Notes: a model not told the origin generated them from the letters alone. A DNA stretch of 64,000 bases from Strigamia acuminata (GCA_949358305.1 CASHSZ010000033.1:62001-126000); one strand, 5' to 3'. Shown: positions 45,147 through 57,636, counted from the stretch's first letter. Numbers and translations are program-made.

Positions 45147-48100
45147 GTGCTAAGTCAACTGTGATGAGATCAAAAGTCTATTCTCCCAAATCATCGGTTG
45201 GATGTTTCTAAAACTTACATTGGAGCCTTCTACTAAGGTTTAAACACTATTTCTGAACATTCAGAGACATTGGTCTTTTGGTGTTTGTGCTAAGTCAACT
45301 GTGATGAGATCAAAAGTCTATTCTCCCAAATCATCGGTTGGATGTTTCTAAAACTTACATTGGAGCCTTCTACTAAGGTTTACACACTATTTCTGAACAT
45401 TCAGAGACATTGGTCTTGTGGTGTTTGTGCTAAGTCAACTGTGATGAGATCAAAGTCTATTCTCCCAAATCATTGGTTGGATGTTTCTAAAACTTACATT
45501 GGAGCCTTCTACTAAGGTTTAAACACTATTTCTGAACATTCAGAGACATTGGTCTTGTGGTGTTTGTGCTAAGTCAACTGTGATTAGATCAAAAGTCTAT
45601 TCTCCCAAATCATTGGTTGGATGTTTCTAAAACTTACATTGGAGCCTTCTACTAAGGTTTAAACACTATTTCTGAACATTCAGAGACATTGGTCTTGTGG
45701 TGTTTGTGCTAAGTCAACTGTGATGAGATCAAAAGTCTATTCAACCAAATCATCGGTTGGATGTTTCTAAAACTTACATTGGAGCCTTCTACTAAGGTTT
45801 AAAGACTATTTCTGAACATTCAGAGACATTGGTCTTGTGGTGTTTGTGCTAAGTCAACTGTGATGAGATCAAAAGTCTATTCTCCCAAATCATCGGTTGG
45901 ATGTTTCTAAAACTTACATTGGAGCCTTCTACTAAGGTTTAAACACTATTTCTGAACATTCAGAGACATTGGACTTGTGGTGTTTGTGCTAAGTCAACTG
46001 TGATGAGATCAAAAGTCTATTCTCCCAAATCATTGCTTGGATGTTGCTAAAACTTACATTGAAGGCTTCTACTAAGGTTTAAATACTATTTCTGAACGTT
46101 CAGAGACATTGGTCTTGTGGTGTTTGTGCTAAGTCAACTGTGATGAGATCAAAAGTCTATTCAACCAAATCATCGCTTGGATGTTGCTAAAACTTACATT
46201 GAAGGCTTCTACTAAGGTTTAAACACTATTTCTGAACATTCAGAGACATTGGTCTTGTGGTGTTTGTGCTAAGTCAACTGTGATGAGATCAAAAGTCGAT
46301 TCTCCCAAATCATCGGTTGGATGTTTCTAAAACTTACATTGGAGCCTTCTACTAAGGTTTAAACACTATTTCTGAACATTCAGAGACATTGGTCTTGTGG
46401 TGTTTGTGCTAAGTCAACTGTGATGAGATCAAAAGTCTATTCTCCCAAATCATTGGTTGGATGTTTCTAAAACTTACATTGGAGCCTTCTACTAAGGTTT
46501 AAACACTATTTCTGAACATTCAGAGACATTAATCTTGTGGTGTTTGTGCTAAGTCAACTGCGATGTGAAATGAGCTCAAAATTTTTTTTTCAAAATTTAA
46601 TGCTTGGGTGTTGCTAAAACTTATATTGAAGGCTTCTACTAAGGTTTAAACACTATTTCTGAACATTCAGAGACATTGGACTTGTGGTGTTTGTGCTAAG
46701 TCAACTGTGATGAGATCAAAAGTCTATTCTCCCAAATCATTGCTTGGATGTTGCTAAAACTTACATTGAAGGCTTCTACTAAGGTTTAAATACTATTTCT
46801 AAACGTTCAGAGACATTGGTCTTGTGGTGTTTGTGCTAAGTCAACTGTGATGAGATCAAAAGTCTATTCAACCAAATCATCGGTTGGATGTTTCTAAAAC
46901 TTACATTGGAGCCTTCTATTAAGGTTTAAACACTATTTCTGAACATTCAGAGACATTGGTCTTGTGGTGTTTGTGCTAAGTCAACTGTGATGAGATCAAA
47001 AGTCTATTCTCCCAAATCATCGGTTGGATGTTTCTAAAACTTACATTGGAGCCTTCTACTAAGGTTTAAACACTATTTCTGAACATTCAGAGACATTGGA
47101 CTTGTGGTGTTTGTGCTAAGTCAACTGTGATGAGATCAAAAGTCTATTCTCCCAAATCATTGCTTGGATGTTGCTAAAACTTACATTGAAGGCTTCTACT
47201 AAGGTTTAAATACTATTTCTGAACGTTCAGAGACATTGGTCTTGTGGTGTTTGTGCTAAGTCAACTGTGATGAGATCAAAAGTCTATTCAACCAAATCAT
47301 CGCTTGGATGTTGCTAAAACTTACATTGAAGGCTTCTACTAAGGTTTAAACACTATTTCTGAACATTCAGAGACATTGGTCTTGTCGTGTTTGTGCTAAG
47401 TCAACTGTGATGAGATCAAAAGTCTATTCTCCCAAATCATCCGTTGGATGTTTCTAAAACTTACATTGGAGCCTTCTACTAAGGTTTAAACACTATTTCT
47501 GAACATTCAGAGACATTGGTCTTGTGGTGTTTGTGCTAAGTCAACTGTGATGAGATCAAAAGTCTATTCTCCCAAATCATCGGTTGGATGTTTCTAAAAC
47601 TTACATTGGAGCCTTCTACTAAGGTTTAAACACTATTTCTGAACATTCAGAGACATTGGACTTGTGGTGTTTGTGTTAAGTCAACTGTGATGAGATCAAA
47701 AGTCTATTCTTCCAAATCATTGCTTGGATGTTGCTAAAACTTACATTGAAGGCTTCTACTAAGGTTTAAATACTATTTCTGAACGTTCAGAGACATTGGT
47801 CTTGTGGTGTTTGTGCTAAGTCAACTGTGATGAGATCAAAAGTCTATTCAACCAAATCATCGCTTGGATGTTGCTAAAACTTACATTGAAGGCTTCTACT
47901 AAGGTTTAAACACTATTTCTGAACATTCAGAGACATTGGTCTTGTGGTGTTTGTGCTAAGTCAACTGTGATGAGATCAAAAGTCTATTCTCCCAAATCAT
48001 CGGTTGGATGTTTCTAAAACTTACATTGGAGCCTTCTACTAAGGTTTAAACACTATTTCTGAACATTCAGAGACATTGGTCTTTTGGTGTTTGTGCTAAG

Positions 48101-51100
48101 TCAACTGTGATGAGATCAAAAGTCTATTCTCCCAAATCATCGGTTGGATGTTTCTAAAACTTACATTGGAGCCTTCTACTAAGGTTTAAACACTATTTCT
48201 GAACATTCAGAGACATTGGTCTTGTGGTGTTTGTGCTAAGTCAACTGTGATGAGATCAAAAGTCTATTCTCCCAAATCATCGGTTGGATGTTTCTAAAAC
48301 TTACATTGGAGCCTTCTACTAAGGTTTAAACACTATTTCTGAACATTCAGAGACATTGGTCTTTTGGTGTTTGTGCTAAGTCAACTGTGATGAGATCAAA
48401 AGTCTATTCTCCCAAATCATCCGTTGGATGTTTCTAAAACTTACATTGGAGCCTTCTACTAAGGTTTAAACACTATTTCTGAACATTCAGAGACATTGGT
48501 CTTGTGGTGTTTGTGCTAAGTCAACTGTGATGAGATCAAAAGTCTATTCTCCCAAATCATCGGTTGGATGTTTCTAAAACTTACATTGGAGCCTTCTACT
48601 AAGGTTTAAACACTATTTCTGAACATTCAGAGACATTGGTCTTGTGGTGTTTGTGCTAAGTCAACTGTGATGAGATCAAAAGTCTATTCTCCCAAATCAT
48701 TGGTTGGATGTTTCTAAAACTTACATTGGAGCCTTCTACTAAGGTTTAAACACTATTTCTGAACATTCAGAGACATTGGTCTTGTGGTGTTTGTGCTAAG
48801 TCAACTGTGATGAGATCAAAAGTCTATTCTCCCAAATCATTGCTTGGATGTTTCTAAAACTTACATTGGAGCCTTCTACTAAGGTTTAAACACTATTTCT
48901 GAACATTCAGAGACATTGGTCTTGTGGTGTTTGTGCTAAGTCAACTGTGATGAGATCAAAAGTCTATTCTCCCAAATCATCGGTTGGATGTTTCTAAAAC
49001 TTACATTGGAGCCTTCTACTAAGGTTTAAACACTATTTCTGAACATTCAGAGACATTGGTCTTGTGGTGTTTGTGCTAAGTCAACTGTGATGAGATCAAA
49101 AGTCTATTCTCCCAAATCATTGGTTGGATGTTTCTAAAACTTACATTGGAGCCTTCTACTAAGGTTTAAACACTATTTCTGAACATTCAGAGACATTGGT
49201 CTTGTGGTGTTTGTGCTAAGTCAACTGTGATGAGATCAAAAGTCTATTCTCCCAAATCATTGCTTGGATGTTGCTAAAACTTACATTGAAGGCTTCTACT
49301 AAGGTTTAAACACTATTTCTGAACATTCAGAGACATTGGTCTTGTGGTGTTTGTGCTAAGTCAACTGTGATGAGATCAAAGTCTATTCTCCCAAATCATT
49401 GGTTGGATGTTTCTAAAACTTACATTGGAGCCTTCTACTAAGGTTTAAACACTATTTCTGAACATTCAGAGACATTGGTCTTGTGGTGTTTGTGCTAAGT
49501 CAACTGTGATGAGATCAAAAGTCTATTCAACCAAATCATCGGTTGGATGTTTCTAAAACTTACATTGGAGCCTTCTACTAAGGTTTAAACACTATTTCTG
49601 AACATTCAGAGACATTGGTCTTGTGGTGTTTGTGCTAAGTCAACTGTGATGAGATCAAAAGTCTATTCTCCCAAATCATCGGTTGGATGTTTCTAAAACT
49701 TACATTGGAGCCTTCTACTAAGGTTTAAACACTATTTCTGAACATTCAGAGACATTGGACTTGTGGTGTTTGTGCTAAGTCAACTGTGATGAGATCAAAA
49801 GTCTATTCTCCCAAATCATTGCTTGGATGTTGCTAAAACTTACATTGAAGGCTTCTACTAAGGTTTAAATACTATTTCTGAACGTTCAGAGACATTGGTC
49901 TTGTGGTGTTTGTGCTAAGTCAACTGTGATGAGATCAAAAGTCTATTCAACCAAATCATCGCTTGGATGTTGCTAAAACTTACATTGAAGGCTTCTACTA
50001 AGGTTTAAACACTATTTCTGAACATTCAGAGACATTGGTCTTGTGGTGTTTGTGCTAAGTCAACTGTGATGAGATCAAAAGTCGATTCTCCCAAATCATC
50101 GGTTGGATGTTTCTAAAACTTACATTGGAGCCTTCTACTAAGGTTTAAACACTATTTCTGAACATTCAGAGACATTGGTCTTGTGGTGTTTGTGCTAAGT
50201 CAACTGTGATGAGATCAAAAGTCGATTCTCCCAAATCATCGGTTGGATGTTTCTAAAACTTACATTGGAGCCTTCTACTAAGGTTTAAACACTATTTCTG
50301 AACATTCAGAGACATTGGTCTTGTGGTGTTTGTGCTAAGTCAACTGTGATGAGATCAAAAGTCTATTCTCCCAAATCATTGGTTGGATGTTTCTAAAACT
50401 TACATTGGAGCCTTCTACTAAGGTTTAAACACTATTTCTGAACATTCAGAGACATTAATCTTGTGGTGTTTGTGCTAAGTCAACTGCGATGTGAAATGAG
50501 CTCAAAATTTTTTTTTCAAAATTTAATGCTTGGGTGTTGCTAAAACTTATATTGAAGGCTTCTACTAAGGTTTAAACACTATTTCTAAACATTCAGAGAC
50601 ATTGGTCTTGTGGTGTTTGTGCTAAGTCAACTGTGATGAGATCAAAAGTCTATTCAACCAAATCATCGGTTGGATGTTTCTAAAACTTACATTGGAGCCT
50701 TCTACTAAGGTTTAAACACTATTTCTGAACATTCAGAGACATTGGTCTTGTGGTGTTTGTGCTAAGTCAACTGTGATGAGATCAAAAGTCGATTCTCCCA
50801 AATCATCGGTTGGATGTTTCTAAAACTTACATTGGAGCCTTCTACTAAGGTTTAAACACTCTTTCTGAACATTCAGAGACATTAATCTTGTGGTGTTTGT
50901 GCTAAGTCAACTGCGATGTGAAATAAGCTCAAAATTTTTTTTTCAAATTTTATTGCTTGGGTGTTGCTAAAACTTATATTGAAGGCTTCTACTAAGGTTT
51001 AAACACTATTTCTGAACATTCAGAGACATTGGTCTTGTGGTGTTTGTGCTAAGTCAACTGCGATGTGAAATGAGCTCAAAATTTTTTTTTCAAAATTTAA

Positions 51101-52396
51101 TGCTTGGGTGTTGCTAAAACTTATATTGAAGGCTTCTACTAAGGTTTAAACACTATTTCTGAACATTCAGAGACATTGGACTTGTGGTGTTTGTGCTAAG
51201 TCAACTGTGATGAGATCAAAAGTCTATTCTCCCAAATCATTGCTTGGATGTTGCTAAAACTTACATTGAAGGCTTCTACTAAGGTTTAAATACTATTTCT
51301 GAACGTTCAGAGACATTGGTCTTGTGGTGTTTGTGCTAAGTCAACTCTGATGAGATCAAAAGTCTATTCAACCAAATCATCGGTTGGATGTTTCTAAAAC
51401 TTACATTGGAGCCTTCTACTAAGGTTTAAACACTATTTCTGAACATTCAGAGACATTGGTCTTGTGGTGTTTGTGCTAAGTCAACTGTGATGAGATCAAA
51501 AGTCTATTCTCCCAAATCATCGGTTGGATGTTTCTAAAACTTACATTGGAGCCTTCTACTAAGGTTTAAACACTATTTCTGAACATTCAGAGACATTGGA
51601 CTTGTGGTGTTTGTGCTAAGTCAACTGTGATGAGATCAAAAGTCTTTTCTTCCAAATCATTGCTTGGATGTTGCTAAAACTTACATTGAAGGCTTCTACT
51701 AAGGTTTAAACACTATTTCTGAACATTCAGAGACATTGGTCTTTTGGTGTTTGTGCTAAGTCAACTGTGATGAGATCAAAAGTCTATTCTCCCAAATCAT
51801 CGGTTGGATGTTTCTAAAACTTACATTGGAGCCTTCTACTAAGGTTTAAACACTATTTCTGAACATTCAGAGACATTGGTCTTTTGGTGTTTGTGCTAAG
51901 TCAACTGTGATGAGATCAAAAGTCTATTCTCCCAAATCATCGGTTGGATGTTTCTAAAACTTACATTGGAGCCTTCTACTAAGGTTTACACACTATTTCT
52001 GAACATTCAGAGACATTGGTCTTGTGGTGTTTGTGCTAAGTCAACTGTGATGAGATCAAAAGTCTATTCTCCCAAATCATTGGTTGGATGTTTCTAAAAC
52101 TTACATTGGAGCCTTCTACTAAGGTTTAAACACTATTTCTGAACATTCAGAGACATTGGTCTTGTGGTGTTTGTGCTAAGTCAACTGTGATGAGATCAAA
52201 AGTCTATTCTCCCAAATCATTGCTTGGATGTTGCTAAAACTTACATTGAAGGCTTCTACTAAGGTTTAAACACTATTTCTGAACATTCAGAGACATTGGT
52301 CTTGTGGTGTTTGTGCTAAGTCAACTGTGATGAGATCAAAGTCTATTCTCCCAAATCATTGGTTGGATGTTTCTAAAACTTACATTGGAGCCTTCT
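45147..52396. repeat. 140-bp satellite, block 4
   Basis: About 52 units. It repeats variant combinations seen at 1.5-3.6 kb and 11.1-13.2 kb: GTGATTAGATC at 45583 and CTTGTCGTG near 47394, but 1,813 bp apart rather than 2,090, about two units shorter. The last unit breaks off after CCTTCT, where the TTAGG run begins. Confidence 0.96.
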
Positions 52397-52425
52397 AGGT
52401 TAGGTTAGGTTAGGTTAGGTTAGGT
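52397..52425 (+). repeat. Short interstitial (TTAGG)n telomere-type run
   Basis: 29 bp, about 5.8 copies of AGGTT, which is TTAGG, the usual arthropod telomere repeat. It lies exactly at the end of the satellite and is followed by unrelated sequence, so it is internal and not a chromosome end in this assembly. The TTAGG strand points to the right. Confidence 0.9.
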
Positions 52426-53290
52426 GCAAAGCAGTGAAAATGGTTTAATTTGTATTTGTTTGTTGTGTTTTATTTGTTTTTGCATTGAATTAGCTTTTTT
52501 TATTTTCCTAATATTTTGGGATTTTCTTTTAACTGTTTTTTTCTTTCTTTTTCCTCCAATTAGTTATTTGGGCTTCTGTGGGAAGGCAGCCCTAGTGCAG
52601 TCCTAGTGCCCCAGGTGAGTTGGTTTATTTACTTATTATTTCAGCCTCAAATGGCGGTTAACTGCAAGATCAAAATGGCTTTTTTTTTCATTGATTTATT
52701 TATTTATTTTTTTCTTCCTCCAGGAATTTTTGGTGTTGCCTTCTTTTGCAATCAGGAGGATCGCCCTTAGGCCCTGCCCAGGTCAATATGGGGACACGAG
52801 GGGTGAGTTCAAACTATTTTTAATTTTTACATCCCAATAGACTGGACCCTGTGGACTCAGTCATACTGTTCTGTAGGTGAATGCAATGTGGGTGATGTGG
52901 TCTTGTGTTAGTTTGTTGTGTCTTCAGGAGCCCAAATCTCAAATTTTCTGTGAGTTTTTTTTCTTTTTGGTCTTTGAATTGATGGATTTTTGGTGTGTAA
53001 TTTTGGTGTTTTTTTTTAATTTTTGGTCCTTTTTTTGGTTTTTTTTGGGGGTTTTTTGGTCCTTTTTTTTTTTTTTTTTTTTGGTTTTTTGTTTTTTTTT
53101 AGTACTGATTACTTTGTGGTGGATGAATACATTATTTGGATAATTTGTTAGTATAAATTTATAAACTGGCCCTCCAAATTGCTCTTCCAGCTCAAAGAAA
53201 AATGCTCTTGTGGGTAATTAACACTGCAGTGCCACGTTAGTGTGTTCATTCAATGGAAACAAAAAACCTCTGATGCATTTCATATTTCAT
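52426..53290 (+). other. T-rich low-copy region with two exon-like segments
   Basis: No convincing gene. Two short segments are bounded by AG and GTGAGT: 52564-52614 (51 nt, open in one frame) and 52724-52802. Long T runs lie near 53060-53100. It could be part of a non-coding transcript; transcription is not shown. Confidence 0.3.
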
Positions 53291-53294
53291 ATTT

Positions 53295-53342
53295 GGGAAT
53301 TGGAAATTGGAAATTGGGAATTGATAATTGGTAATTGGTAAC
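53295..53342. repeat. AATTGG-type simple repeat
   Basis: Irregular repeats of GGAAATT, GGGAATT and GGTAATT just before the minisatellite. Confidence 0.6.
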
Positions 53343-53410
53343 TCAAGAATTGAACCAAACGATGCTTAAAGCTGGAGAAAGAATAGGATAAACACAGTAA
53401 TTACAGTATC

Positions 53411-53670
53411 AAATTTCGTCCAAATTCATATAAAATTGATGAAATTTTGTCAAAATTCATCTAAAATTCATGAAATTTTTTCAAAATTTATCTAAAATTC
53501 ATCTAAAACTGATCAAATTTGGTCCAAATTCATCTAAAATTGATCAAATTTGGTCAAAATTCATCTGAAATTGATCATTTTTGGTCAAAATTCATCTAAA
53601 ATTGATCAAATTTGGTCCAAATTCATCTAAAATTGATCAAATTTGGTCAAAATTCATCTAAAATTAATCA
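53411..53670. repeat. 31-bp minisatellite
   Basis: About eight imperfect copies of a 31-bp unit built from AAATTTGGTC, CAAATTCATC and TAAAATTGATC. Related but more diverged sequence recurs at 55480-55760 and 57600-57680. Confidence 0.8.
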
Positions 53671-53842
53671 AATAATTTTTAATTTGCATTTCTGTTGTTT
53701 ATTCGGTAATGAAATCTGAAATGTTTGGTTTTTTTTTTTCTTTCTTTTTTTGGGCGTTTTTTTTTTTTTTTTTTGTTTTTGTATTTTATTTTATAAATTG
53801 TAGGCTTGAAAAGAGAAATGTAACGTGTGCATGCTTTATTGC
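53671..53842. repeat. Broken third copy of the 56.5/57.8-kb duplicated segment
   Basis: 53671-53717 matches the end of the duplicated segments at 56492-56819 and 57784-58106. 53804-53842 (GTAACGTGTGCATGCTTTATTGC) matches 56820-56857. A T-rich stretch separates the two parts here. Confidence 0.6.
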
Positions 53843-53902
53843 TTGTGATTATTTTTGATTCGAAAACATGACACTTTTCCACGTTGTTTCTTGCTGTTCT
53901 AG

Positions 53903-54088
53903 TTCGCGAGGTTGTTAACTGGACCGGGATCTCAAACCGGGTCAATGACGCTAGTCTCGTCGGCGGTTGCGGACGTCGCCACCGCACGCCACGGGCGCTG
54001 CCGGCGCGCCGCTAGCTCGTTCGTTTCGGTGCGTGGTCCGACAGCGCCGCCCGACACCGGTTTCGTCCCCGACGCGCCAGTTTGCAAG
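53903..54088 (+). pseudogene. Exon-like GC-rich segment, unrecognised
   Basis: 186 nt between TTCTAG and AG|GTAAGA, open for all 62 codons in the phase set by both ends, and far richer in G+C and CpG than the surroundings. The product contains LTGPGSQTGSMTLVSS and TAPPDTGFVPDAPVCK, with no domain I recognise. The next exon-like segment (54575) continues in the same phase. It may be the first preserved exon of the decayed gene described next, or a live exon; I cannot tell which. Confidence 0.35.
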
Positions 54089-54281
54089 GTAAGACGGGTT
54101 TTCTTTGCTTTTTCCGCGGCCTAGGGAAACAGACGATCCAAAAGCAAGCACACGTTGACGCTGACGTGTGTACTTGGGAAGCGCCCTCTGTATACGGCAC
54201 TAGGAAGTTGGCGAAGCTAGCGCGCTTCCCTCGTTCGCCATTTAACAACATACGGGTGTTTTTGGTGTTCTAAAAACCGTT

Positions 54282-54501
54282 TTCACGGTGCCTTGTTCTG
54301 TACAAACTGCTAGAAAATGTTTGTGGCCGGCCGCACGGGCAGCTGAATCAATTCGATGTCGGCGAGCAAGGAAAACTAAAGACGCTGGATTTGGGCCCGA
54401 TCCACTGTAGTTTTATTTTCCCTTGCTCGCCGACATTCAGCTGCCCGTGCTTCCGGTCACGAACATTTCCTAGCAGTTTGTACAGAACAAGGCACCGTGA
54501 A
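54282..54501. repeat. 220-bp inverted repeat (fold-back)
   Basis: Arms of about 95 nt (54282-54377 and 54409-54501) pair with a few mismatches, both starting TTCACGGTGCCTTGTTCTG from the outside, around a spacer of about 30 nt. It lies in a putative intron. It could be a MITE or a fold-back element; no target duplication was established. Confidence 0.85.
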
Positions 54502-54574
54502 CACTTACTTTTTGAATATAAAGTCAATTATTGATGATTTAAAACGATCTTTAACGTTTTTTTCTTTAATCTAG

Positions 54575-55024
54575 GTGTGCAGGCGCACCAGAATGCAATT
54601 TTCGACGTTTGTTGCGTACCGGGAGAGTGGAATATCTTTGACCACGGCTATTTTGGACGTCGAGCAGGAAAACAGAATAGCCAAGTTTTCTGGTCCTAAA
54701 GGGAGCATCAAATGGGCAGATTTTAGAACGATGGATAAAAGTGGGTAATGAAATTAATTTCTGACTAGTTAAATGTTGAATTTTAATTTTTTAAAATGTT
54801 TTTCAGGTGTTTTTGCGACAGCAGCGAGAGATGAGTTCGTTATTGTTTGACAGGCGATTGATAATTCGGAAACAGGTAAATTTCCATTTTTCAACAAATT
54901 TTATTTAGTTTTAATTTAATTCAATTTAATTTTTACTCTTTAGTTGGATCATTTGTTTGCCAGCGGCTGCGACAACGTGATCTATAAGTACAACTGCCTT
55001 TTGGTCCACTTCCGGAAGGATGGG
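54575..55024 (+). pseudogene. WD-repeat-like decayed exons
   Basis: Three exon-like segments with AG/GT edges: 54575-54740, 54807-54875 and 54954-55024. The first encodes YRESGISLTTAILDVEQEN then FSGPKGSIKWADFRTMDK. Joined in the phase of its AAAA|GTGGGT donor, the second reads SVFATAARDEFVIV and then meets TGA where WD repeats usually have Trp. The third contains HLFASGCDNVIYKYN, again like a WD-repeat strand. The phases of the three do not agree, so the gene is decayed or the splice sites are misjudged. The fragments at 57.1 and 58.2 kb suggest a BRWD/PHIP-type parent. Confidence 0.35.
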
Positions 55025-55831
55025 GTATGCAAAATTGGTTACACAAAGGGAATAATTAAATACATTGTTTCTTCTCACAAATTGAACCTAATGGTCGGAT
55101 ATATATTGTAAATCATTAATTACCACATTTTTTTGTCGTTTTAATGGGTTAATTTTTAATAAGTGTTTCCTTGAAAATATAAACATCAAAAGCAAGCACA
55201 TGTTGACGTGTGTTAACGTGTGCTTGCTTTTGGATCGTTTGGTTCTCTAGGCCTGTCGCATTGCTAGGGTTAACGTGTGCGATCAGGAGAATCGCACACA
55301 TTGCATTGCTAGGAGTAGATCAAACGTTGACAGGTGAATTTATTAACACTTTTTGCTCTTTGTAGGTTTTTTTACTCGAATTATTAGCTGAAACGGGGAC
55401 TTTGGATTGAAATTGGTTCATTGAGTTTTGAATGCGCTCGAATTAGGAATTAACACGTTGGAAGTAATTTATTGACGAGTTTTACTAAATGTTGACGATT
55501 TTGATGAAATTTCATTAATTTTTTATGAAATTTCGATAAATTTTATTAATTTTAAATAAATTTTGAAAGAAATTTCGACGAATTCTCTGCAGTTTGGATA
55601 CCTTTTGATGAAATTACGACGAGTTTTCTTAAATTTTGATAAAATTTTGACAAGGTTTTTAAATTTTGATGAAATTTTATGAATTATGAATTATTTTAGA
55701 AGTTTAAACGAAATCGATTAAGTTTGGATGAAACTTCGACGCATTCAATTAAGTTTTAATAAATTTTGTGGAAATTAAAGTTAAGAAAACGTAAAATTGT
55801 AACAATTCCTTTATTTCTCTCTGCAACCAAG
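55025..55831. other. Intron-like or intergenic AT-rich stretch
   Basis: No gene seen. Apart from the inverted repeat, 55480-55760 holds loose repeats of AAATTTTGATGAAATTT resembling the 53.4-kb minisatellite. Confidence 0.4.
55187..55232. repeat. Short inverted repeat
   Basis: 14-bp arms CAAAAGCAAGCACA and TGTGCTTGCTTTTG around an 18-nt spacer. A related AAAAGCAAGCACACGTTGACG motif occurs near 54140. Confidence 0.8.
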
Positions 55832-56160
55832 GTAAAAGACGCTGCAATTCAGGAACTAGAGTTCCAAGTGGAGGAAATGATGACCATGTTGGCGTAAAAT
55901 CCGGGACAAATCGACCTGTATGTGCCCGTGTTCTTAGAGAGAGCATGCGACTGCACGTATACTAGTGAAATGATGAAAGCGGCTACGGACACAATCTTTG
56001 AGAAGGTAAAAAATGGGAAAAGTTGGAAAAATTGGGGATAATAATAAATTGGAAAATTGAAGGGAAAAAAAAGGAAAAATTGGGAAAATTTAAAGATTTA
56101 AAATTGTTTTTGTCATTGCAGTCGGTTGTGTGGCCAAACCTGAGATATAACGGCATAATT
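55832..56160 (+). pseudogene. MIF4G-like exon remnants
   Basis: 55832-56005 encodes 58 codons in one frame with one TAA at codon 22 and a GT donor. It contains ELEFQVEEMMTMLA, then after the stop NPGQIDLYVPVFLERACD. After an intron-like gap and TTGCAG, 56122 onward encodes SVVWPNLRYNG before the similarity fades. The pattern recalls the MIF4G region of PAIP1-type translation factors (acidic helix, then an aromatic N-[FL]-x-Y-x-G motif). The assignment is from memory of the family and modest. The internal stop marks it as a probable pseudogene. Confidence 0.35.
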
Positions 56161-56491
56161 AAAGAAGGCGAGCGGGTTTTTATGGTAGAAATTTAATGGC
56201 TATGTTGTTGGCAGATTCGTTTGCTACGAGTGGGAATGAGTGACGAACCGCAGCATTGATTCGGCTGGTGTTGACGACGCTCTCGTCAAGTTCGCTCTTC
56301 GCCCCTGCAACGTCATTGTTTTGCATTCCCGCCTCAATGCACGGTGACTGGCCAGGCTGTGCATTGCCGGCAGAAGTGAGAAACAATTTTCGTGCGCGGG
56401 CCCAGGGCATTTATTTCCGATATTTCAGTGATAAAAATGAAAATTCACTAAAATTTCGAAATAAAAATGTAATTTCAGGGAAATGTTGGCG

Positions 56492-56819
56492 GAATTTAGT
56501 CAAAACTCATCCAGAGTATTGACTAATTGGACACGCCGAGCGCTTGGCACATTTTTCATATCAATGCTCATTCGTTTTATTTCCTTTTTTTTTTATTTCC
56601 ATAAAGAAAGTATATTCAATCAAATCGTTTTTTTGGGTGGGAATTGGTTACGAATTTAATGGATCACCGAAAACCCATCAGGACGTTCAATCTGGTAGTA
56701 ACAGGTGGTGCCAAATAATAAATAAGCAATGTTTTGTATGAAAAAAATAGATAAGTGAATGTTAAATAATTTTTAATTTGCATTTCAGTTGTTTATTTGG
56801 TAATGAAATATGGATTTTC
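56492..56819. repeat. Duplicated segment, copy 1
   Basis: 328 bp nearly matching 57784-58106. Shared content includes TTGACTAATTGGACACGCCG, a CTTTTTTT run, GTGGGAATTGGTTACG and CAATGTTTTGTATG. The last part also occurs at 53671-53717. No coding sense. Confidence 0.85.
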
Positions 56820-57092
56820 TTTGAAAAGACAAATGTAACGTGTGCATGCTTTATTGCGGGAATTGGAACAATCAAGGAAAGTGGCGCTGGTATTTGAAGC
56901 AGACTTTGGATTTCTCCATCAAAGATCGTTTGTCGTCGTCCGGTTGGCACCCCGCACAAGCAACTGCTAATTTGGTTGCGCCAACTAGGCAAGTGGTTTT
57001 TTTTTCGGGGGGACGCTTGATGAGGGCCCGGTCAAGCGTTCTCCAAAAGAAAAAACTACTTGTGGCCTGTGCAGGTGTGTGATAGGCTGGCT
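56820..57092. other. Region between repeat and WD-like exon
   Basis: No recognised gene. 56820-56857 matches 53804-53842. An open frame of 80 codons at 56840-57082 has no recognisable domain. Confidence 0.3.
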
Positions 57093-57372
57093 CTGGTTCG
57101 AGCACGTTTTTTTCCCTTTTGGGCACCCTCACAATCCTCGTTTATTACTCAGTGCTGGGCATGATGGACTAATAGTTTTATCAACAGGATCTCTGATTAA
57201 AAGAGGAAACATTCGTGTCGTGCAGCGCAGCTTTGGGCCCCTAAAAAAAGTCGCACATTCGTCACCACTCACTCACTCACTCTCGTTTTTGGATCTTGTG
57301 TTGCCGTTCGAACGGGAGCACACGGACGTTGTTCTCCTACCCGGGACGAACGAAATAATGTTGGACGGAAAA
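57093..57372 (+). pseudogene. BRWD/PHIP-like WD-repeat remnant
   Basis: The frame contains FEHVFFPFGHPHNPRLLLSA followed by GHDGLIVL. This matches the expected end of the WD-repeat domain of BRWD/PHIP proteins ([21 protein letters not shown]), a chromatin-reader family with WD repeats and bromodomains. The usual Trp-Asp after the strand is missing. Downstream the frame continues through LVLPFEREHTDVVLLPGTNE and MLDGK to a GTGAGC donor at 57373; that part is unrecognised. It lies upstream of a second BRWD-like piece, in the family's order. The identification is from memory and needs alignment. Confidence 0.5.
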
Positions 57373-57636
57373 GTGAGCGTTTATTTTTCTCTTTATTAAA
57401 CGTTAGTTTATTTATTTTTGGATTTATTTATTTCAGTTTATGACAGTTTTGTTTCGTTTTGTTGGAGCTGATTTTGCCTTGAATCAAAGAGATATTGACC
57501 GACAAGATATTATTTGAGCCGATTACGTTGACTCGGGTGTGCAGGGACGGCGAATTGATTGCTGGCATAATTGTGTTGATGAAAATTGGCTCATTTTGTT
57601 GGCGAAATTTGAGGGAAACTGACTAAATGAACTTTC

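Noticed and set aside
52397-52425. True chromosome end
   Set aside because: Only 5.8 repeats, followed by 11.6 kb of other sequence in the direction the telomere strand points.
54593-54748. Intact 51-codon gene
   Set aside because: Splice-like ends and WD-like continuation fit an exon better than a free-standing small protein.
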